From Erysipelotrichaceae bacterium (GTDB taxonomy: Bacteria; Bacillota_I; Bacilli_A; Erysipelotrichales; Erysipelotrichaceae), in assembly GCA_031272515.1 (NCBI GenBank), contig JAISTR010000034.1:1-64000 (forward strand): DNA of 64,000 bases. Reading direction: 5' to 3'. The position numbers and the translations under genes are program-made. This document shows, piece after piece, positions 13,861-22,761 of this stretch. Each line of letters starts with the position of its first letter. Position 1 is the stretch's first letter. The notes under the pieces are model-generated. The model saw only the letters and a list, made by a program, of their open reading frames with translations. It had not been told where the DNA came from and made no database searches.

Positions 13861-15301
13861 AAATTGCCTTATTTAATCGTTCAAGGACCTCATCTTTCCC
13901 CAATAATACCAGGGTACTGGCCAAATCCGGACCATGCTGATAACCGGAGGCTGCGACCCGAATCCCCATATACAGGGGTTTTCCCTTGATTCCTGAATCA
14001 TTCATGGTTTCCTTGAGTATTTTCCTTACTTCATCCGTATTCCACTCTAAAACGGCTTCTGCGCGCTTTAGGAAGGCTTTTACGACGATTGGTGTGGTTT
14101 CCCAGGTCAATACCTCCATAGCCTCTTCTTCCACGTGAAACGGCTTAAAAAACTGCTCAGCAAGCCCTACCAGTTCACTGCCGCAGGATAACTGTTCCTG
14201 ATATAGGCTGACCAAAGTGTTCAGCCAGTCTTCGCTTTTGTCTTTGAGGTCATAGGCTTTAGCAAGGTAGGGATAACAGAGTTTTGTCAAATCAGGCAAG
14301 GACATTTCCCGCAGATAGCGGTTGTTCACCCAGGCCAGCTTGCCTTTGTCAAACATCGAGGGTGATTTGGACAGGCGGCCCTCATCAAAGATTTCAATCA
14401 GCTGCTCTTTGGTGAAGATCTCCTGCTCGCCTGGCGGCGACCACCCCAGCAAAGCCATGAAGTTGAACATCGCCTGCGGCAAATACCCCAGTTCTTTGTA
14501 CTGGCTCATGTACTGCAGGATGCTGTTGTCGCGTTTGGAGAGCTTTTTGTGCTGCTCATTCACAATCAGGGTCATGTGTCCAAACTTCGGGGCCTCCCAC
14601 CCCAGCATTTCATAGAGCATCAGCTGTTTGGGGGTGTTGGAGAGGTGCTCCTCCCCTCTTAAGACATGGCTGATCTCCATGCTGTGGTCATCAATGACCA
14701 CAGCGAAGTTGTAGGTGGGGATGCCATTGGCCTTCATTAGCACCCAGTCGCCGATGTCCTTGGATTCAAAAGAGACATGGCCGCGAATCAAATCATCAAA
14801 CTGATAGGTCTTATGGTCGGGGACACGGCAGCGGATGGTGTAGGGCAGGCCGGCTGCCTCCTTTTCTTGTACCTCTTGCGGGCTCAGATGCAGGCACTTG
14901 CGGTTGTAGCGGGTGCTGGCAATGCCGGCTTCGGTTTGTTTTTTGTAGTCTTCCTCCAGTTCTTCCGGTGTGCAGAAGCACTTGTAGGCAAAACCCTTTT
15001 TTAAGAGCTGATTGGCGATTTCGTGGTAAAGATCCAGGCGTTCCATCTGCCGGTAAGGGGCATATTGGGGCTTGGGGTTTTGCGGTGATTCGTCGGGGTC
15101 AATGCCCAGCCAGTGCAGGTAGTAAAGCTGGGATTCTTCACCGCCCTCAACATTGCGCTCGATATCGGTGTCCTCAATTCTCAATACAAAATCACCATTG
15201 TAGTGCTTCGCAAACAGATAGTTAAACAGCGCCGTCCTGGCATTGCCGATATGCAGATGCCCGGTCGGGCTGGGGGCATAGCGTACTCTGACTTTTTTCA
15301 T
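13859..15301 (-). CDS. gltX: Glutamyl-tRNA synthetase
   Basis: 480 aa class I aminoacyl-tRNA synthetase that charges tRNA-Glu (and tRNA-Gln in bacteria using the amidotransferase route). It has the HIGH-type motif HLHIGNA at about 15-21, the KMSKS-type KLSKRD near 257, and the catalytic segment RIEDTD. Length is normal for Bacillota. Its start codon overlaps the ispF stop by 4 nt, so ispF and gltX form an operon in that order, as in several Bacillota. Confidence 0.96.
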   Translation of the reverse strand: MKKVRVRYAPSPTGHLHIGNARTALFNYLFAKHYNGDFVLRIEDTDIERNVEGGEESQLYYLHWLGIDPDESPQNPKPQYAPYRQMERLDLYHEIANQLLKKGFAYKCFCTPEELEEDYKKQTEAGIASTRYNRKCLHLSPQEVQEKEAAGLPYTIRCRVPDHKTYQFDDLIRGHVSFESKDIGDWVLMKANGIPTYNFAVVIDDHSMEISHVLRGEEHLSNTPKQLMLYEMLGWEAPKFGHMTLIVNEQHKKLSKRDNSILQYMSQYKELGYLPQAMFNFMALLGWSPPGEQEIFTKEQLIEIFDEGRLSKSPSMFDKGKLAWVNNRYLREMSLPDLTKLCYPYLAKAYDLKDKSEDWLNTLVSLYQEQLSCGSELVGLAEQFFKPFHVEEEAMEVLTWETTPIVVKAFLKRAEAVLEWNTDEVRKILKETMNDSGIKGKPLYMGIRVAASGYQHGPDLASTLVLLGKDEVLERLNKAI

Positions 15302-15771
15302 TCTTCCTCCAACAGGCAGATTGCCTGGGCAACCACGCCTTCTTTTCTGCCGACAAAGCCCAAGCCTTCACCGCGGGTGGCTTTGATGTTCACCTGCGTC
15401 GGGCTGATTTGTAAGGCGTCGGCAATATTTTTTTTCATTTGTTTGATATAGGGCGCCAGTTTGGGCTCTTCTATCAATACCAGGGAATCAATGTTTTGAA
15501 TCTGAAAGTGATAATCCAAAAGCAGCTGTCGGCAGTGCTGTAAGAACAACAGCGAACAAATATCCTTGTATTTGGGATCTTTGTCACTGAAGTGACTTCC
15601 CAAATCTCCCAAGCCCAAAGCCCCGAGAATGCTCTCGGCGATGGCGTGGGTTAGGGCATCGGCGTCCGAGTGTCCGGCCAGACCCTTGTCATATTCGATT
15701 TCCACACCCCCCAGAATCAGTTTGCGGTTGGGGGCAAAGGGATGAATGTCTGTCGATTGTCCGATTCTCAT
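15298..15771 (-). CDS. ispF: 2-C-methyl-D-erythritol 2,4-cyclodiphosphate synthase
   Basis: 157 aa, typical length. It makes MEcPP in the non-mevalonate isoprenoid pathway. It begins [11 protein letters not shown] where most homologues have RIGxGxDvHxF, keeping the Asp and His metal ligands. [12 protein letters not shown] and the C-terminal [15 protein letters not shown] are diagnostic. GGAGG lies just before the ATG at 15771. It is the upstream partner of gltX and implies that the organism makes isoprenoids by the MEP route. Confidence 0.96.
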   Translation of the reverse strand: MRIGQSTDIHPFAPNRKLILGGVEIEYDKGLAGHSDADALTHAIAESILGALGLGDLGSHFSDKDPKYKDICSLLFLQHCRQLLLDYHFQIQNIDSLVLIEEPKLAPYIKQMKKNIADALQISPTQVNIKATRGEGLGFVGRKEGVVAQAICLLEEE

Positions 15772-15809
15772 GCGACCTCCTGGTGCCTATTCATTATACG
15801 GTTTCAGGT

Positions 15810-15838
15810 CAAAAAAGAGAAGGCAAAAACGCCTTCCC
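15810..15838 (-). terminator. Terminator after the 236-aa membrane protein gene
   Basis: On the minus strand GAAGGC-GTTTTT-GCCTTC followed by TCTTTTTT, between the membrane protein stop and ispF. Confidence 0.85.
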
Positions 15839-15855
15839 TTTGGGTTGTGATGCTC

Positions 15856-15869
15856 ATATCCCGGGAAAT
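15856..15869. promoter_or_regulatory. Noc-binding-like palindrome (1 mismatch)
   Basis: ATATCCCGGGAAAT differs at one base from the B. subtilis Noc site ATTTCCCGGGAAAT. It lies in the short gap before the membrane protein stop. Confidence 0.5.
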
Positions 15870-15871
15870 AT

Positions 15872-16582
15872 TCACTTTTTGCGCACAAAGATTCCGGTGA
15901 AGTCCTTGCCAAATATGCCGGGGCCTATGATCAGGTAGATTCCCAGCACCAATACCGGCAGCATAAAGACAATCTGTTCATCCTTGAGAAATTCCACCCC
16001 TACCCCAAAGGCAGCACAGCACAGCATCCCAATAATAAACCAGCTCCAATAGCTTTTGGATTCCTTGACCGGGGTACCGTCATCCACCGCAAAGCCAACT
16101 GTGGTGCCGTTTGTGAGGATGTTGATTTTCCCGGTCTGCCCTTCTTGAATGTTGAAGACAAACTGTTGATGGGTGTCCTTGCATAAAAACATCACCGTGT
16201 TCTTTTTGACGCGGGTTGTAAAGGTCTTTTCTTTTTTGTAGCCGATTTTCCCTGCCGGCTCGCCATTGAAATAGAGTTCCATATCATCCACGAAGAAACC
16301 CGAACCTTCCAAATAGGCCGCATGGCGCTTGACAATCACCTGTGAGGGCGCTGCCAAGATGTCGCCTGCTGCAATCTGTTCATCTACGGATTCCTTGATT
16401 TCCGCATTGATAGCCTCGATTTCCGCATTGATGGATTTTGACTTGGACTTCAGCACATAGGCATTGTAACAAAAGCCCAGGCCGATAAAGATGATTGCGA
16501 AAACACGATAGTCGCGCAGGCCTACCGCAAAGGCTCCAATCCCCAATAGCGTAAATCCAATTCCCAGTATCATTTGTTTCAT
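15872..16582 (-). CDS. Membrane protein with coiled and beta-rich cytoplasmic region, function unknown
   Basis: 236 aa. Two helices at the N-terminus (about 2-22 and 26-44), a charged central region with a small internal repeat (INAEIEAINAEIKE) then beta-type sequence up to about residue 170, and two C-terminal helices (about 178-196 and 202-224). A GxPAGKIGY segment and a run of alternating hydrophobics suggest a beta-sandwich domain like those following PEGA-type modules. No family was assigned. It forms a single-gene transcript ended by the terminator at 15810-15838. Confidence 0.6.
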   Translation of the reverse strand: MKQMILGIGFTLLGIGAFAVGLRDYRVFAIIFIGLGFCYNAYVLKSKSKSINAEIEAINAEIKESVDEQIAAGDILAAPSQVIVKRHAAYLEGSGFFVDDMELYFNGEPAGKIGYKKEKTFTTRVKKNTVMFLCKDTHQQFVFNIQEGQTGKINILTNGTTVGFAVDDGTPVKESKSYWSWFIIGMLCCAAFGVGVEFLKDEQIVFMLPVLVLGIYLIIGPGIFGKDFTGIFVRKK

Positions 16583-16649
16583 TGTTTATATCCCCTCTTC
16601 ACAGGTTTATTCTATTAGAGTTGAGGGCAAAAGGAAAGCGGAATCATAT

Positions 16650-16678
16650 TAAAAAAAGCAGGAACTTTGGTTCCTGCT
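16650..16678 (-). terminator. Terminator after darA
   Basis: Minus-strand GCAGGAAC-CAAA-GTTCCTGC followed by TTTTTTT, just past the darA stop. Confidence 0.9.
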
Positions 16679-16687
16679 GCTCTAAGC

Positions 16688-17011
16688 TTAAATTTTTAGG
16701 AATTGCTGCACATCAATGACAAAGATGGTAGCACCGCCAACCTGTACTTCTACCGGAAAGGAAGCATAGCGGCCGATGTCATAGGACGCGGTTGAGGGCA
16801 CGATTTCCGTGCGCCGCTTGCTTTCCTGGCCAATCAGTTCAATGGCGTGGTCAACTTTTTCGTCGTCTGTACCAATGATAATCGTCGTATTTCCCGTTTT
16901 TAAGAAGCCGCCGGTGGTCGCCAGTTTTGTCACCTGATAATTCGCTTTGTTCAAAACGGAAATCACGCTGGAACTATCATCATTGGAAACAATGGCAAGG
17001 ATCAGTTTCAT
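16688..17011 (-). CDS. darA: Cyclic-di-AMP receptor, PII-like (DarA/PstA)
   Basis: 107 aa. The ATG at 17011 follows AGGAGGTGCCT; a longer frame to 17038 lacks a site. The motif TGGFLKTGNTT (near residue 36) with the following IIIGTDDEKV is the signature of the DarA family, PII-fold homotrimers that bind c-di-AMP in Bacillota. Downstream effectors are unknown even in better-studied relatives. The gene stands alone between ychF and a membrane-protein gene and has its own terminator. Its presence implies c-di-AMP signalling in this organism. Confidence 0.9.
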   Translation of the reverse strand: MKLILAIVSNDDSSSVISVLNKANYQVTKLATTGGFLKTGNTTIIIGTDDEKVDHAIELIGQESKRRTEIVPSTASYDIGRYASFPVEVQVGGATIFVIDVQQFLKI

Positions 17012-17102
17012 AGGCACCTCCTGCTTAGATTTTACCATAATCCAAGGCTCTTGCCGGTTGTTTACTAAAAATATTCCGGATTTTTACACAATCTTTGTAA
17101 TT

Positions 17103-18203
17103 TTATACATGAAAGCGGAAGTGCATGACATCGCCGTCCTGTACCAGGTAGTCTTTTCCCTCCAAACGCAGCTTGCCGGCATCCTTGAGTGCCTGCTCGC
17201 TGCCATAGGTGATTAAATCATCGTAGGAATAGACTTCCGCCTTGATAAAGCCTTTTTCAAAGTCTGTATGAATGATACCGGCAGCCTGCGGGGCTTTGGT
17301 ACCCTTGCGGTAGGTCCAGGCATGGACCTCCGGTTCGCCGGCGGTGAAATAAGTGCATAATCCCAAGCGGTCATATACGGTCCGGATTAATCGTTCCAAT
17401 CCGCTGGTAGCAATGCCTAAATCGGCCAGGAAGCTGTTTTTCTCTTCGGTCGATAAATCAGACAGCTCTGCCTCAATTTGGGCGCTGATGGCCACTACGG
17501 GGGCATTCTGGGCCTTTGCGTGGGCTTCTACCGTCTGATAGTGTTTGTTGTTTTGGTAATCGGTGATTTCATCCTCTGCCAGGTTGGCGATGAAGATGAC
17601 CGGTTTGCTTGTTAAAAGCGAGAGCTCCGCCAGGATTTTTTCCTCACTCTTGCTGGGGGTATAGAGGATGGCAGGTTTGCCTGCCAGCAGGAGTTCCTTG
17701 AGGTTTTTGAGCAGATTGATCTCAGTGATCGCCTCCGGATCCTGGGACTTGGCTTTGCGTTCGCTTTTACTCATGCGGTTTTCAATCGTTGCCAAATCGG
17801 CAAAGATCAGCTCCAATTCGATAATTTCCATGTCTCTTTGCGGATCGACATTGCCTTCCACATGGGTAATCGAGGCATTTTCAAAGCAGCGCACGACATG
17901 GCAGATGGCATCGACTTCGCGGATATGCGACAAAAAGCGGTTTCCCAGGCCTTCGCCCTGGGATGCCCCTTTTACCAGTCCGGCGATGTCGGTGAACTCG
18001 ATGGTGGTGTAGATTTTTTTCTTCGGATGGAAGATCTCGCTGAGCCCTTCGATACGGGCATCCGCCACCTCCACGACGCCAACATTGGGGTCGATGGTCG
18101 CAAACGGATAATTGGCAGCTTCCACCGCAGAATTGGTGATGGCGTTGAACAGGGTGGACTTGCCTACATTCGGCAATCCGACAATTCCAGAAGTTAGCGG
18201 CAT
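17103..18203 (-). CDS. ychF: Redox/ribosome-associated GTPase (Obg family) YchF
   Basis: 366 aa, normal length. P-loop GLPNVGKSTLFNA at 8-20, DIAGLVKGASQGEGLGNRFL as G3 and the NLAE variant at the G4 position, which gives this family preference for ATP over GTP. A coiled-coil insert (about 130-160) and the C-terminal TGS domain (TYRKGTKAPQAAGIIHTDFEKGFIKAE region) follow. It is the last gene of the dtd-folD-DUF951-ychF operon. Confidence 0.96.
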   Translation of the reverse strand: MPLTSGIVGLPNVGKSTLFNAITNSAVEAANYPFATIDPNVGVVEVADARIEGLSEIFHPKKKIYTTIEFTDIAGLVKGASQGEGLGNRFLSHIREVDAICHVVRCFENASITHVEGNVDPQRDMEIIELELIFADLATIENRMSKSERKAKSQDPEAITEINLLKNLKELLLAGKPAILYTPSKSEEKILAELSLLTSKPVIFIANLAEDEITDYQNNKHYQTVEAHAKAQNAPVVAISAQIEAELSDLSTEEKNSFLADLGIATSGLERLIRTVYDRLGLCTYFTAGEPEVHAWTYRKGTKAPQAAGIIHTDFEKGFIKAEVYSYDDLITYGSEQALKDAGKLRLEGKDYLVQDGDVMHFRFHV

Positions 18204-18210
18204 GAAACTT

Positions 18211-18411
18211 TTACCCCTGTCCTTCTGCAGCGCGTTTCACTACTTTTTTTAATTTTTTTTCGAAGTCCGGACGCTCCAGCATAACCACATTGCCGCAGCC
18301 CAGGCACTTGATTTTAATATCGACACCCATCCGCACGATTTCCCATTCAAAGGATTTGCGGCACGGGTGCTGTTTTTTCATGATGACGATGTCATGCAGT
18401 CCGTATTCCAT
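18211..18411 (-). CDS. DUF951 family protein
   Basis: 66 aa. It fits DUF951 of Bacillota, with conserved KKxHPC, an EWEIVRMGVDIK strand and CLGCG (a probable metal or redox Cys pair) followed by RPDFEKKLKKV. GGAGG precedes the ATG at 18411. The family is often next to ychF, as here (7-nt gap), and its start overlaps the end of folD by 20 nt. Function unknown; nucleic-acid binding has been suggested from the fold. Confidence 0.9.
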   Translation of the reverse strand: MEYGLHDIVIMKKQHPCRKSFEWEIVRMGVDIKIKCLGCGNVVMLERPDFEKKLKKVVKRAAEGQG

Positions 18412-19261
18412 TGGTCCTCCTGTTATAGTAAGCCGTCAGCGTGTTTTTCAATAACATGGCAACGGTCATGGGTCCTACCCCACCGGGTACCGGTGTAATC
18501 CAGGAAGCATGTTTAACCGCTTCCGAAAACTCCACATCCCCTGTCAGCTTGCCATCGGCTTGGCGGTTGATGCCGACATCAATCACAATCGCACCTTCCT
18601 TGATCCAGTCACCTTTGATTAGCTGGGGCACGCCTACGGCGGCAACGACGACATCTGCCTGCCTGATAACAGCCCCCAAGTCCTGGGTTTTGGAATGACA
18701 GATGGTAACCGTTGCATTTTGGTTGAGCAACAGCTTGGCTGCCGGTGTTCCCACCAGCATGCTGCGTCCAACAACAACCGCATGCTTGCCAGTTAGGTTA
18801 ACATTTGTGTGCTTGAGCAGCTCCATCACACCCAAGGGTGTGCAGGGAACCATTCCTGTCTCCCCCAGGTATAGTTTTCCGACATTGACCGGATGGAAGC
18901 CATCCACATCCTTCAGCGGATCGATTAAAGCCAGCAGTTCACGGTCTGCCAAACCTTTTGGCAAAGGCAATTGCAAGAGGATGCCGTCTGTGTCCGGATC
19001 TTTGTTCAAAGCGGTGATGGTCTCTATTAATGTTTCACGGGAAACATTTTCGGGGAATTTTATCGTTTCAACACGGATTCCCGCCTCCTGGCAGGCTTTT
19101 TCCTTGCCCTTGACATAAGAGGCGCTAGCCGGGTCATCCCCGGCCAGAATGACCTTTAAAGTGGGAATAGGCAAGCCTTTGGCTGCCAGGTCATCGACAG
19201 TCTTGCGTATTTTGGCGCGTATTTGGGGCGCAATGTCTTTTCCTGATAAAATCTCAGCCAT
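18392..19261 (-). CDS. folD: Bifunctional methylenetetrahydrofolate dehydrogenase/cyclohydrolase
   Basis: 289 aa, standard length. It interconverts methylene-, methenyl- and 10-formyl-THF with NADP. Motifs: YVKGKEKACQEAGI with the catalytic Lys, LLQLPLPKGL, GFHPVNVGKL, VVGRSMLVGTPAAKLL and PVPGGVGPMT near the C-terminus. It overlaps dtd by 8 nt upstream and DUF951 by 20 nt downstream. Together with fhs (23745-25409) it completes one-carbon flux between formate and THF. A parS-like site lies inside the gene. Confidence 0.97.
   Translation of the reverse strand: MAEILSGKDIAPQIRAKIRKTVDDLAAKGLPIPTLKVILAGDDPASASYVKGKEKACQEAGIRVETIKFPENVSRETLIETITALNKDPDTDGILLQLPLPKGLADRELLALIDPLKDVDGFHPVNVGKLYLGETGMVPCTPLGVMELLKHTNVNLTGKHAVVVGRSMLVGTPAAKLLLNQNATVTICHSKTQDLGAVIRQADVVVAAVGVPQLIKGDWIKEGAIVIDVGINRQADGKLTGDVEFSEAVKHASWITPVPGGVGPMTVAMLLKNTLTAYYNRRTNGIRTA
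19031..19046. promoter_or_regulatory. parS-like site inside folD (1 mismatch)
   Basis: TGTTTCACGGGAAACA differs by one base from the B. subtilis parS consensus TGTTTCACGTGAAACA. It sits about 26 kb from the origin region and may bind ParB/Spo0J. Confidence 0.6.
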
Positions 19262-19706
19262 GGCTCAGTTCCTCGCTGTCAATCAGAATCGTGACCGGAC
19301 CGTCATTGATCAGCTGTACCTTCATATCAGCACCAAATACCCCGGTCTGTACTTCATATTCATTTTTCAATATCTGGTTGAAATAGTCATAGAGGTCGCT
19401 GGCCAGAGGCGGCTTGGCAGCCGGTTCAAAGCCCGGACGGCGGCCTTTGCGGTAATCCGCGTACAAGGTGAACTGGGAAACGCTCAGGATGCTTCCCTGG
19501 ACATCTTTCAGATCCAGATTCATCTTTCCCTGCGCATCTTCAAAGATCCGCAAACCGGCCACTTTCTGGGCTACCGCTTCCACGATTGCTTTGGTGTCGG
19601 TATGCGTGATACCCACCAAAAGCAAAAGACCTTTGCCTATTTCAGCAGTCTTTTGATGATCAATGGTTACACTGGCTTCGCTGACTCTTTGTAACAATAC
19701 TCTCAT
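19254..19706 (-). CDS. dtd: D-aminoacyl-tRNA deacylase
   Basis: 150 aa, standard DTD length. It hydrolyses D-amino acids from mischarged tRNAs (and Gly from tRNA-Ala). The signature SVSQFTLYADYRKGRRPGF region (near 76-94) and the Gly-cisPro motif in NDGPVTILID (near 135) are present. AAGG lies about 9 nt upstream of the ATG. It starts 19 bp after the PTS permease gene and overlaps folD, so it leads or joins the downstream operon. Confidence 0.95.
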   Translation of the reverse strand: MRVLLQRVSEASVTIDHQKTAEIGKGLLLLVGITHTDTKAIVEAVAQKVAGLRIFEDAQGKMNLDLKDVQGSILSVSQFTLYADYRKGRRPGFEPAAKPPLASDLYDYFNQILKNEYEVQTGVFGADMKVQLINDGPVTILIDSEELSHG

Positions 19707-19725
19707 TTATTGATACCTTTTCTTA

Positions 19726-21282
19726 TTAAAGAACCATCATGGCGGATTCTTCCTGTTTCGCCATCTTTTCCACACGGTCGCGGATCATGCGTGAGGAGGA
19801 ACCGTAGTACACAGAGAATCCGGTTCGTGTCTCCACCAGCTTGTAGGCGCCGCTGAAGCGGACCTTGTCAAAGTCCACAAGCATTGGGTCGTGTACATAG
19901 ACAATTACTTTGATAATGCTGGAACTGATTAAACGGATATTTCTGATTCCGCCCATTGCTTCCACAAAGGCGTTGACCTGGCGGGTCCCCTTTCCGGTTT
20001 GTAAACCATCCAGTGCCCACAAGCGATAGTAGAATATCCTGCCGACAATGAAGTAAATCACAAACACCACGACGCCGACAATTGCCAGCAGAATCAGCAT
20101 ATCCTGTACGACTGGCGTGCGCACATTCAAGAACAGATCAAATATTCCTCCCGGGGAGGCAACAGCGGTATCACCAGTGAAATTAAAGCTGATCCAGATG
20201 CGCAGCAGATGACAGGCGGAAAACAGCAATCCGGTCATAAACAGATGGAAAATATAATAGGTCGGCATCAACAGCAGCAGCATCCATTCAATCGGCAGCA
20301 AAATCGCACCGCTGTAAGACAATAAGATTGTAATAATCAGCAGAGACAGGAACTTGCTGCGCTCGATTGCATCCGTAATATTGGTATAAATCATGGTGAT
20401 GATTGCCGGCAAGGCAAACAGGTTCAAAAGGTAATACGGAGTGATTAATTTCCCGGCACCGCTGGTAAACAGGCCTTCCTTCACCTGGGCTACCCAAATA
20501 TTCACATCGCCATAGAAATTCACATTCGAACTGTTGAGCCAGGAACCGCCCATATCGCCAAACCAGAACGGATTGCGAATCAGCGGGCTCAGATTCAAAA
20601 GGCCCAGGACTCTGTCCAGAATTCCATATAAGAACAGGCTCACGGGATTTCCCGTGTCATAAGCGATGAACTGCAAAACGGATGTTCCGGTTTTAATTAC
20701 AAATGGCCAGATATAGCTGAATACCAATCCGAGGATGGCACAGCCTATCAAGGTCAGAGCCGTACACCAGGTATCACGGTCAATGTACGGCAAAAAGCCA
20801 TATTTGGAACGCTTGCGGGCCTGGCGCATTGCCAGGTGCGTTAAGTAGCCAACTACCAAAGCACCGATGACTCCGGTTTGAATCGGATAAAGGACAACCG
20901 GTGCTCCGTTGATTGTTGCACTGTGGTGAATTCCCAAAACCGAAAAGCGTTGGTAATCAAGAACATGGGCAGCACCGAAATACGTGGTTACAACATTGAA
21001 CAGGAAATAACCGAAGAACCCAATCAGCGCTGCGGCTGTTCCTTCGTTCTTGCGATAAAGTACCCGCATCATTAGTATCAACGGAAAGTGCATGATGATT
21101 TCCGTACTGAAGTTTTGCAATAAGCTGGCAACCGAATACAACAAAGTCGAATCTGCGACATTGACGACTTTCGCCAGACTGGGGCTGATAATAAAACTAC
21201 CTAGACTGTTTAGAGAATAGGCAATCAGCAGAATGATGAGGGGGAATTGCAGGATATCCATTAAGGAGTTCCATCGTTTCAT
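19726..21282 (-). CDS. PTS-type EIIC permease with C-terminal EIIB-like domain lacking the phospho-Cys
   Basis: 518 aa. About ten hydrophobic helices fill residues 1-425 in an EIIC arrangement (GINGAPVVLYPIQTGVIGALVVG-like segment near 115, TDAIERSKFLS and PIEWMLLLLMPTYYIFH further on). Residues about 435-510 align with EIIB of the glucose family (FVEAMGGIRNIRLISSSIIKV region, GAYKLVETRTGFSVYYGSSS region), but the active-site Cys-x-T-R is replaced by Ser-Ile-Ile-Lys. The domain therefore cannot be phosphorylated on Cys. The protein may be a transporter fed by another EIIB, or a sugar sensor. No EIIA lies nearby. Confidence 0.8.
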   Translation of the reverse strand: MKRWNSLMDILQFPLIILLIAYSLNSLGSFIISPSLAKVVNVADSTLLYSVASLLQNFSTEIIMHFPLILMMRVLYRKNEGTAAALIGFFGYFLFNVVTTYFGAAHVLDYQRFSVLGIHHSATINGAPVVLYPIQTGVIGALVVGYLTHLAMRQARKRSKYGFLPYIDRDTWCTALTLIGCAILGLVFSYIWPFVIKTGTSVLQFIAYDTGNPVSLFLYGILDRVLGLLNLSPLIRNPFWFGDMGGSWLNSSNVNFYGDVNIWVAQVKEGLFTSGAGKLITPYYLLNLFALPAIITMIYTNITDAIERSKFLSLLIITILLSYSGAILLPIEWMLLLLMPTYYIFHLFMTGLLFSACHLLRIWISFNFTGDTAVASPGGIFDLFLNVRTPVVQDMLILLAIVGVVVFVIYFIVGRIFYYRLWALDGLQTGKGTRQVNAFVEAMGGIRNIRLISSSIIKVIVYVHDPMLVDFDKVRFSGAYKLVETRTGFSVYYGSSSRMIRDRVEKMAKQEESAMMVL

Positions 21283-21383
21283 TGAATCACCTCGACCTTA
21301 TTCATGATAGCACAGAATGCCCTTCCTGTCTGGAAACGGCAGGGCCAGAAAAAACAATCTTCCGGTATGGAGATTGCTTATTT

Positions 21384-22151
21384 TCAAAACAGATTTTTAA
21401 GCCGCTTGACATAATCATAGGGGCGATAATCCAGAAACCGGATCGTCTTGTCCGCCAGCTTTGCTTTGATTTCCCGCTGGTCATTCAATTCCAGGGAAAG
21501 GTGATCATAACAAAGCTGGGCTCCGGCAAAATTGGCGCTCAGGGTAATCTGCGCTTTTTCACTTAATACTAACGGAGCCTGCAATGACTCAAAGAGCCGG
21601 TGATGGATTCCGGTTACTTCTGTCAGCTGCAGGATTTCCAAATCCGGATGAATGACCGCTCCGTGGTTGGAACGGTTGTAGGCAGTGGAGCCAAGCTGGG
21701 TGCTGATGCAAAGTCCGGTACCGCGGAAGGTCTCCATCTTTTCCTTTCCGACCTGGACATCAATGAGCTGCGTCTTCAAAGGATTCTCCACCCGCACTTC
21801 ATTGACCGCATATAGTTTCCTGTCCCCCACTTCCACCTCCAATAACCTGCGTTCTCTTTGCTTCGGTTTTTTGGTGGTAAGGTCTTTGATCAGCCTGTCG
21901 ATTTCCTTGCCGGCATATTGGGTGAAGAAGCCGAGTGTGCCGGTGTGAATTCCAATAAATCCGACAGTTTCACACAAGCCCAAAAATTGATGGACTCCGG
22001 CCAAAAAACAGCCGTCTCCCCCGATGCAGAAAATTATTTCCGGGGAAATAAAATCCGGCTTGAATCCGGCCTTTTTTAATTTTTTATTCAATTCTTCCGC
22101 CACCTCTTTTGAGTGGTCATCTTCGCGAATTACGATTTGATATTTCGTCAT
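21384..22151 (-). CDS. nadK: NAD kinase
   Basis: 255 aa, the shorter Bacillota form; makes NADP from NAD and ATP. Motifs: CIGGDGCFLAGVHQF (GGDG at about 50), GIHTGTLGFFTQY, and the conserved ST-box here as STQLGSTAYNRSNHGAVI, with QL replacing the common PT. ATG at 22151 follows GGGAAGA; a TTG at 22166 is less likely. A TGA-TAAAAT extended -10 (22187-22179) lies upstream. It is divergent from a CYTH-domain gene, a neighbourhood also common in other Bacillota. Confidence 0.93.
   Translation of the reverse strand: MTKYQIVIREDDHSKEVAEELNKKLKKAGFKPDFISPEIIFCIGGDGCFLAGVHQFLGLCETVGFIGIHTGTLGFFTQYAGKEIDRLIKDLTTKKPKQRERRLLEVEVGDRKLYAVNEVRVENPLKTQLIDVQVGKEKMETFRGTGLCISTQLGSTAYNRSNHGAVIHPDLEILQLTEVTGIHHRLFESLQAPLVLSEKAQITLSANFAGAQLCYDHLSLELNDQREIKAKLADKTIRFLDYRPYDYVKRLKNLF
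22036..22049. promoter_or_regulatory. Noc-binding-like palindrome in nadK (1 mismatch)
   Basis: ATTTCCGGGGAAAT, one base from ATTTCCCGGGAAAT, within the coding sequence. Confidence 0.45.
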
Positions 22152-22178
22152 GTTTTTTCTTCCCAATTCTGCACTCTT

Positions 22179-22187
22179 ATTTTATCA
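22179..22187 (-). promoter_or_regulatory. Extended -10 element of nadK
   Basis: Minus-strand TGATAAAAT, about 28 nt before the nadK ATG. The -35 region (TAGGCT at 17 nt) is poor, as expected for an extended -10 promoter. Confidence 0.45.
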
Positions 22188-22209
22188 TAGTTCTGAAAGC
22201 GAGCCTATC

Positions 22210-22761
22210 ATGAAAGACAGTTATGAGTGTGAATACAAATGCCTGATCACTTACGAGCAATTCCAGTTGCTTAAAAACATATATCCAGGTGGCACTACCT
22301 TCCGTCAGGTGAATCACTATTACGACAATGCCGAGCTGATCCTGCGCCAGCGCAAAATCTCCCTGCGCATCCGTCAAGTAAACCACCGTTGGATTTTCAC
22401 TTTGAAAGTGAATGATGATGACGGCGTGCGTGAAATTGAGTTTGCGGTAGCCCGCAACAGTTTGAGCACCAAGAAGATCGCAAAGCTTCGTCAGGAATTT
22501 TCACTGCCTGAAGATCTTGAAGAGTTGGGGACTTTGGAAACTGTGCGCACGGAAGTCCCTTTGGTGTATGGGGTCCTGTGTATTGATGAAAACCATTATC
22601 TGGGACAAACAGACTATGAGCTGGAATTTGAATGCCCTGACTTCAGTGAAGCAACGTTTCATGAGTTTGGCACAATCCTGCAAAGAATTGACGCCTGCTA
22701 TAAGCAGGCGCCAGGTAAATATCATCGGTTTACAAAAGCGTTTAAGAAACTCAAGCGGTAA
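22210..22761 (+). CDS. CYTH-domain protein (triphosphate tunnel metalloenzyme family)
   Basis: 183 aa. The N-terminus EYECEYKCL-like segment (ECEYKCLITYEQFQLL) corresponds to the family ExExK motif in degenerate form; YYDN, LRIRQVN and FTLKVND follow in order, and ELEFECPDF lies near 140. These line the tunnel that binds triphosphate and metal ions. Bacillota members include inorganic triphosphatases and thiamine triphosphatases. The ATG at 22210 has only a weak GAAAGCGAG upstream. It is divergent from nadK and overlaps the convergent EVE-like gene by 11 nt. Confidence 0.85.
   Translation: MKDSYECEYKCLITYEQFQLLKNIYPGGTTFRQVNHYYDNAELILRQRKISLRIRQVNHRWIFTLKVNDDDGVREIEFAVARNSLSTKKIAKLRQEFSLPEDLEELGTLETVRTEVPLVYGVLCIDENHYLGQTDYELEFECPDFSEATFHEFGTILQRIDACYKQAPGKYHRFTKAFKKLKR

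Noticed and set aside
14127-14142. parS-like sequence with CACGTGAAAC in gltX
   Set aside because: Three mismatches to the 16-bp consensus, explainable by coding sequence.
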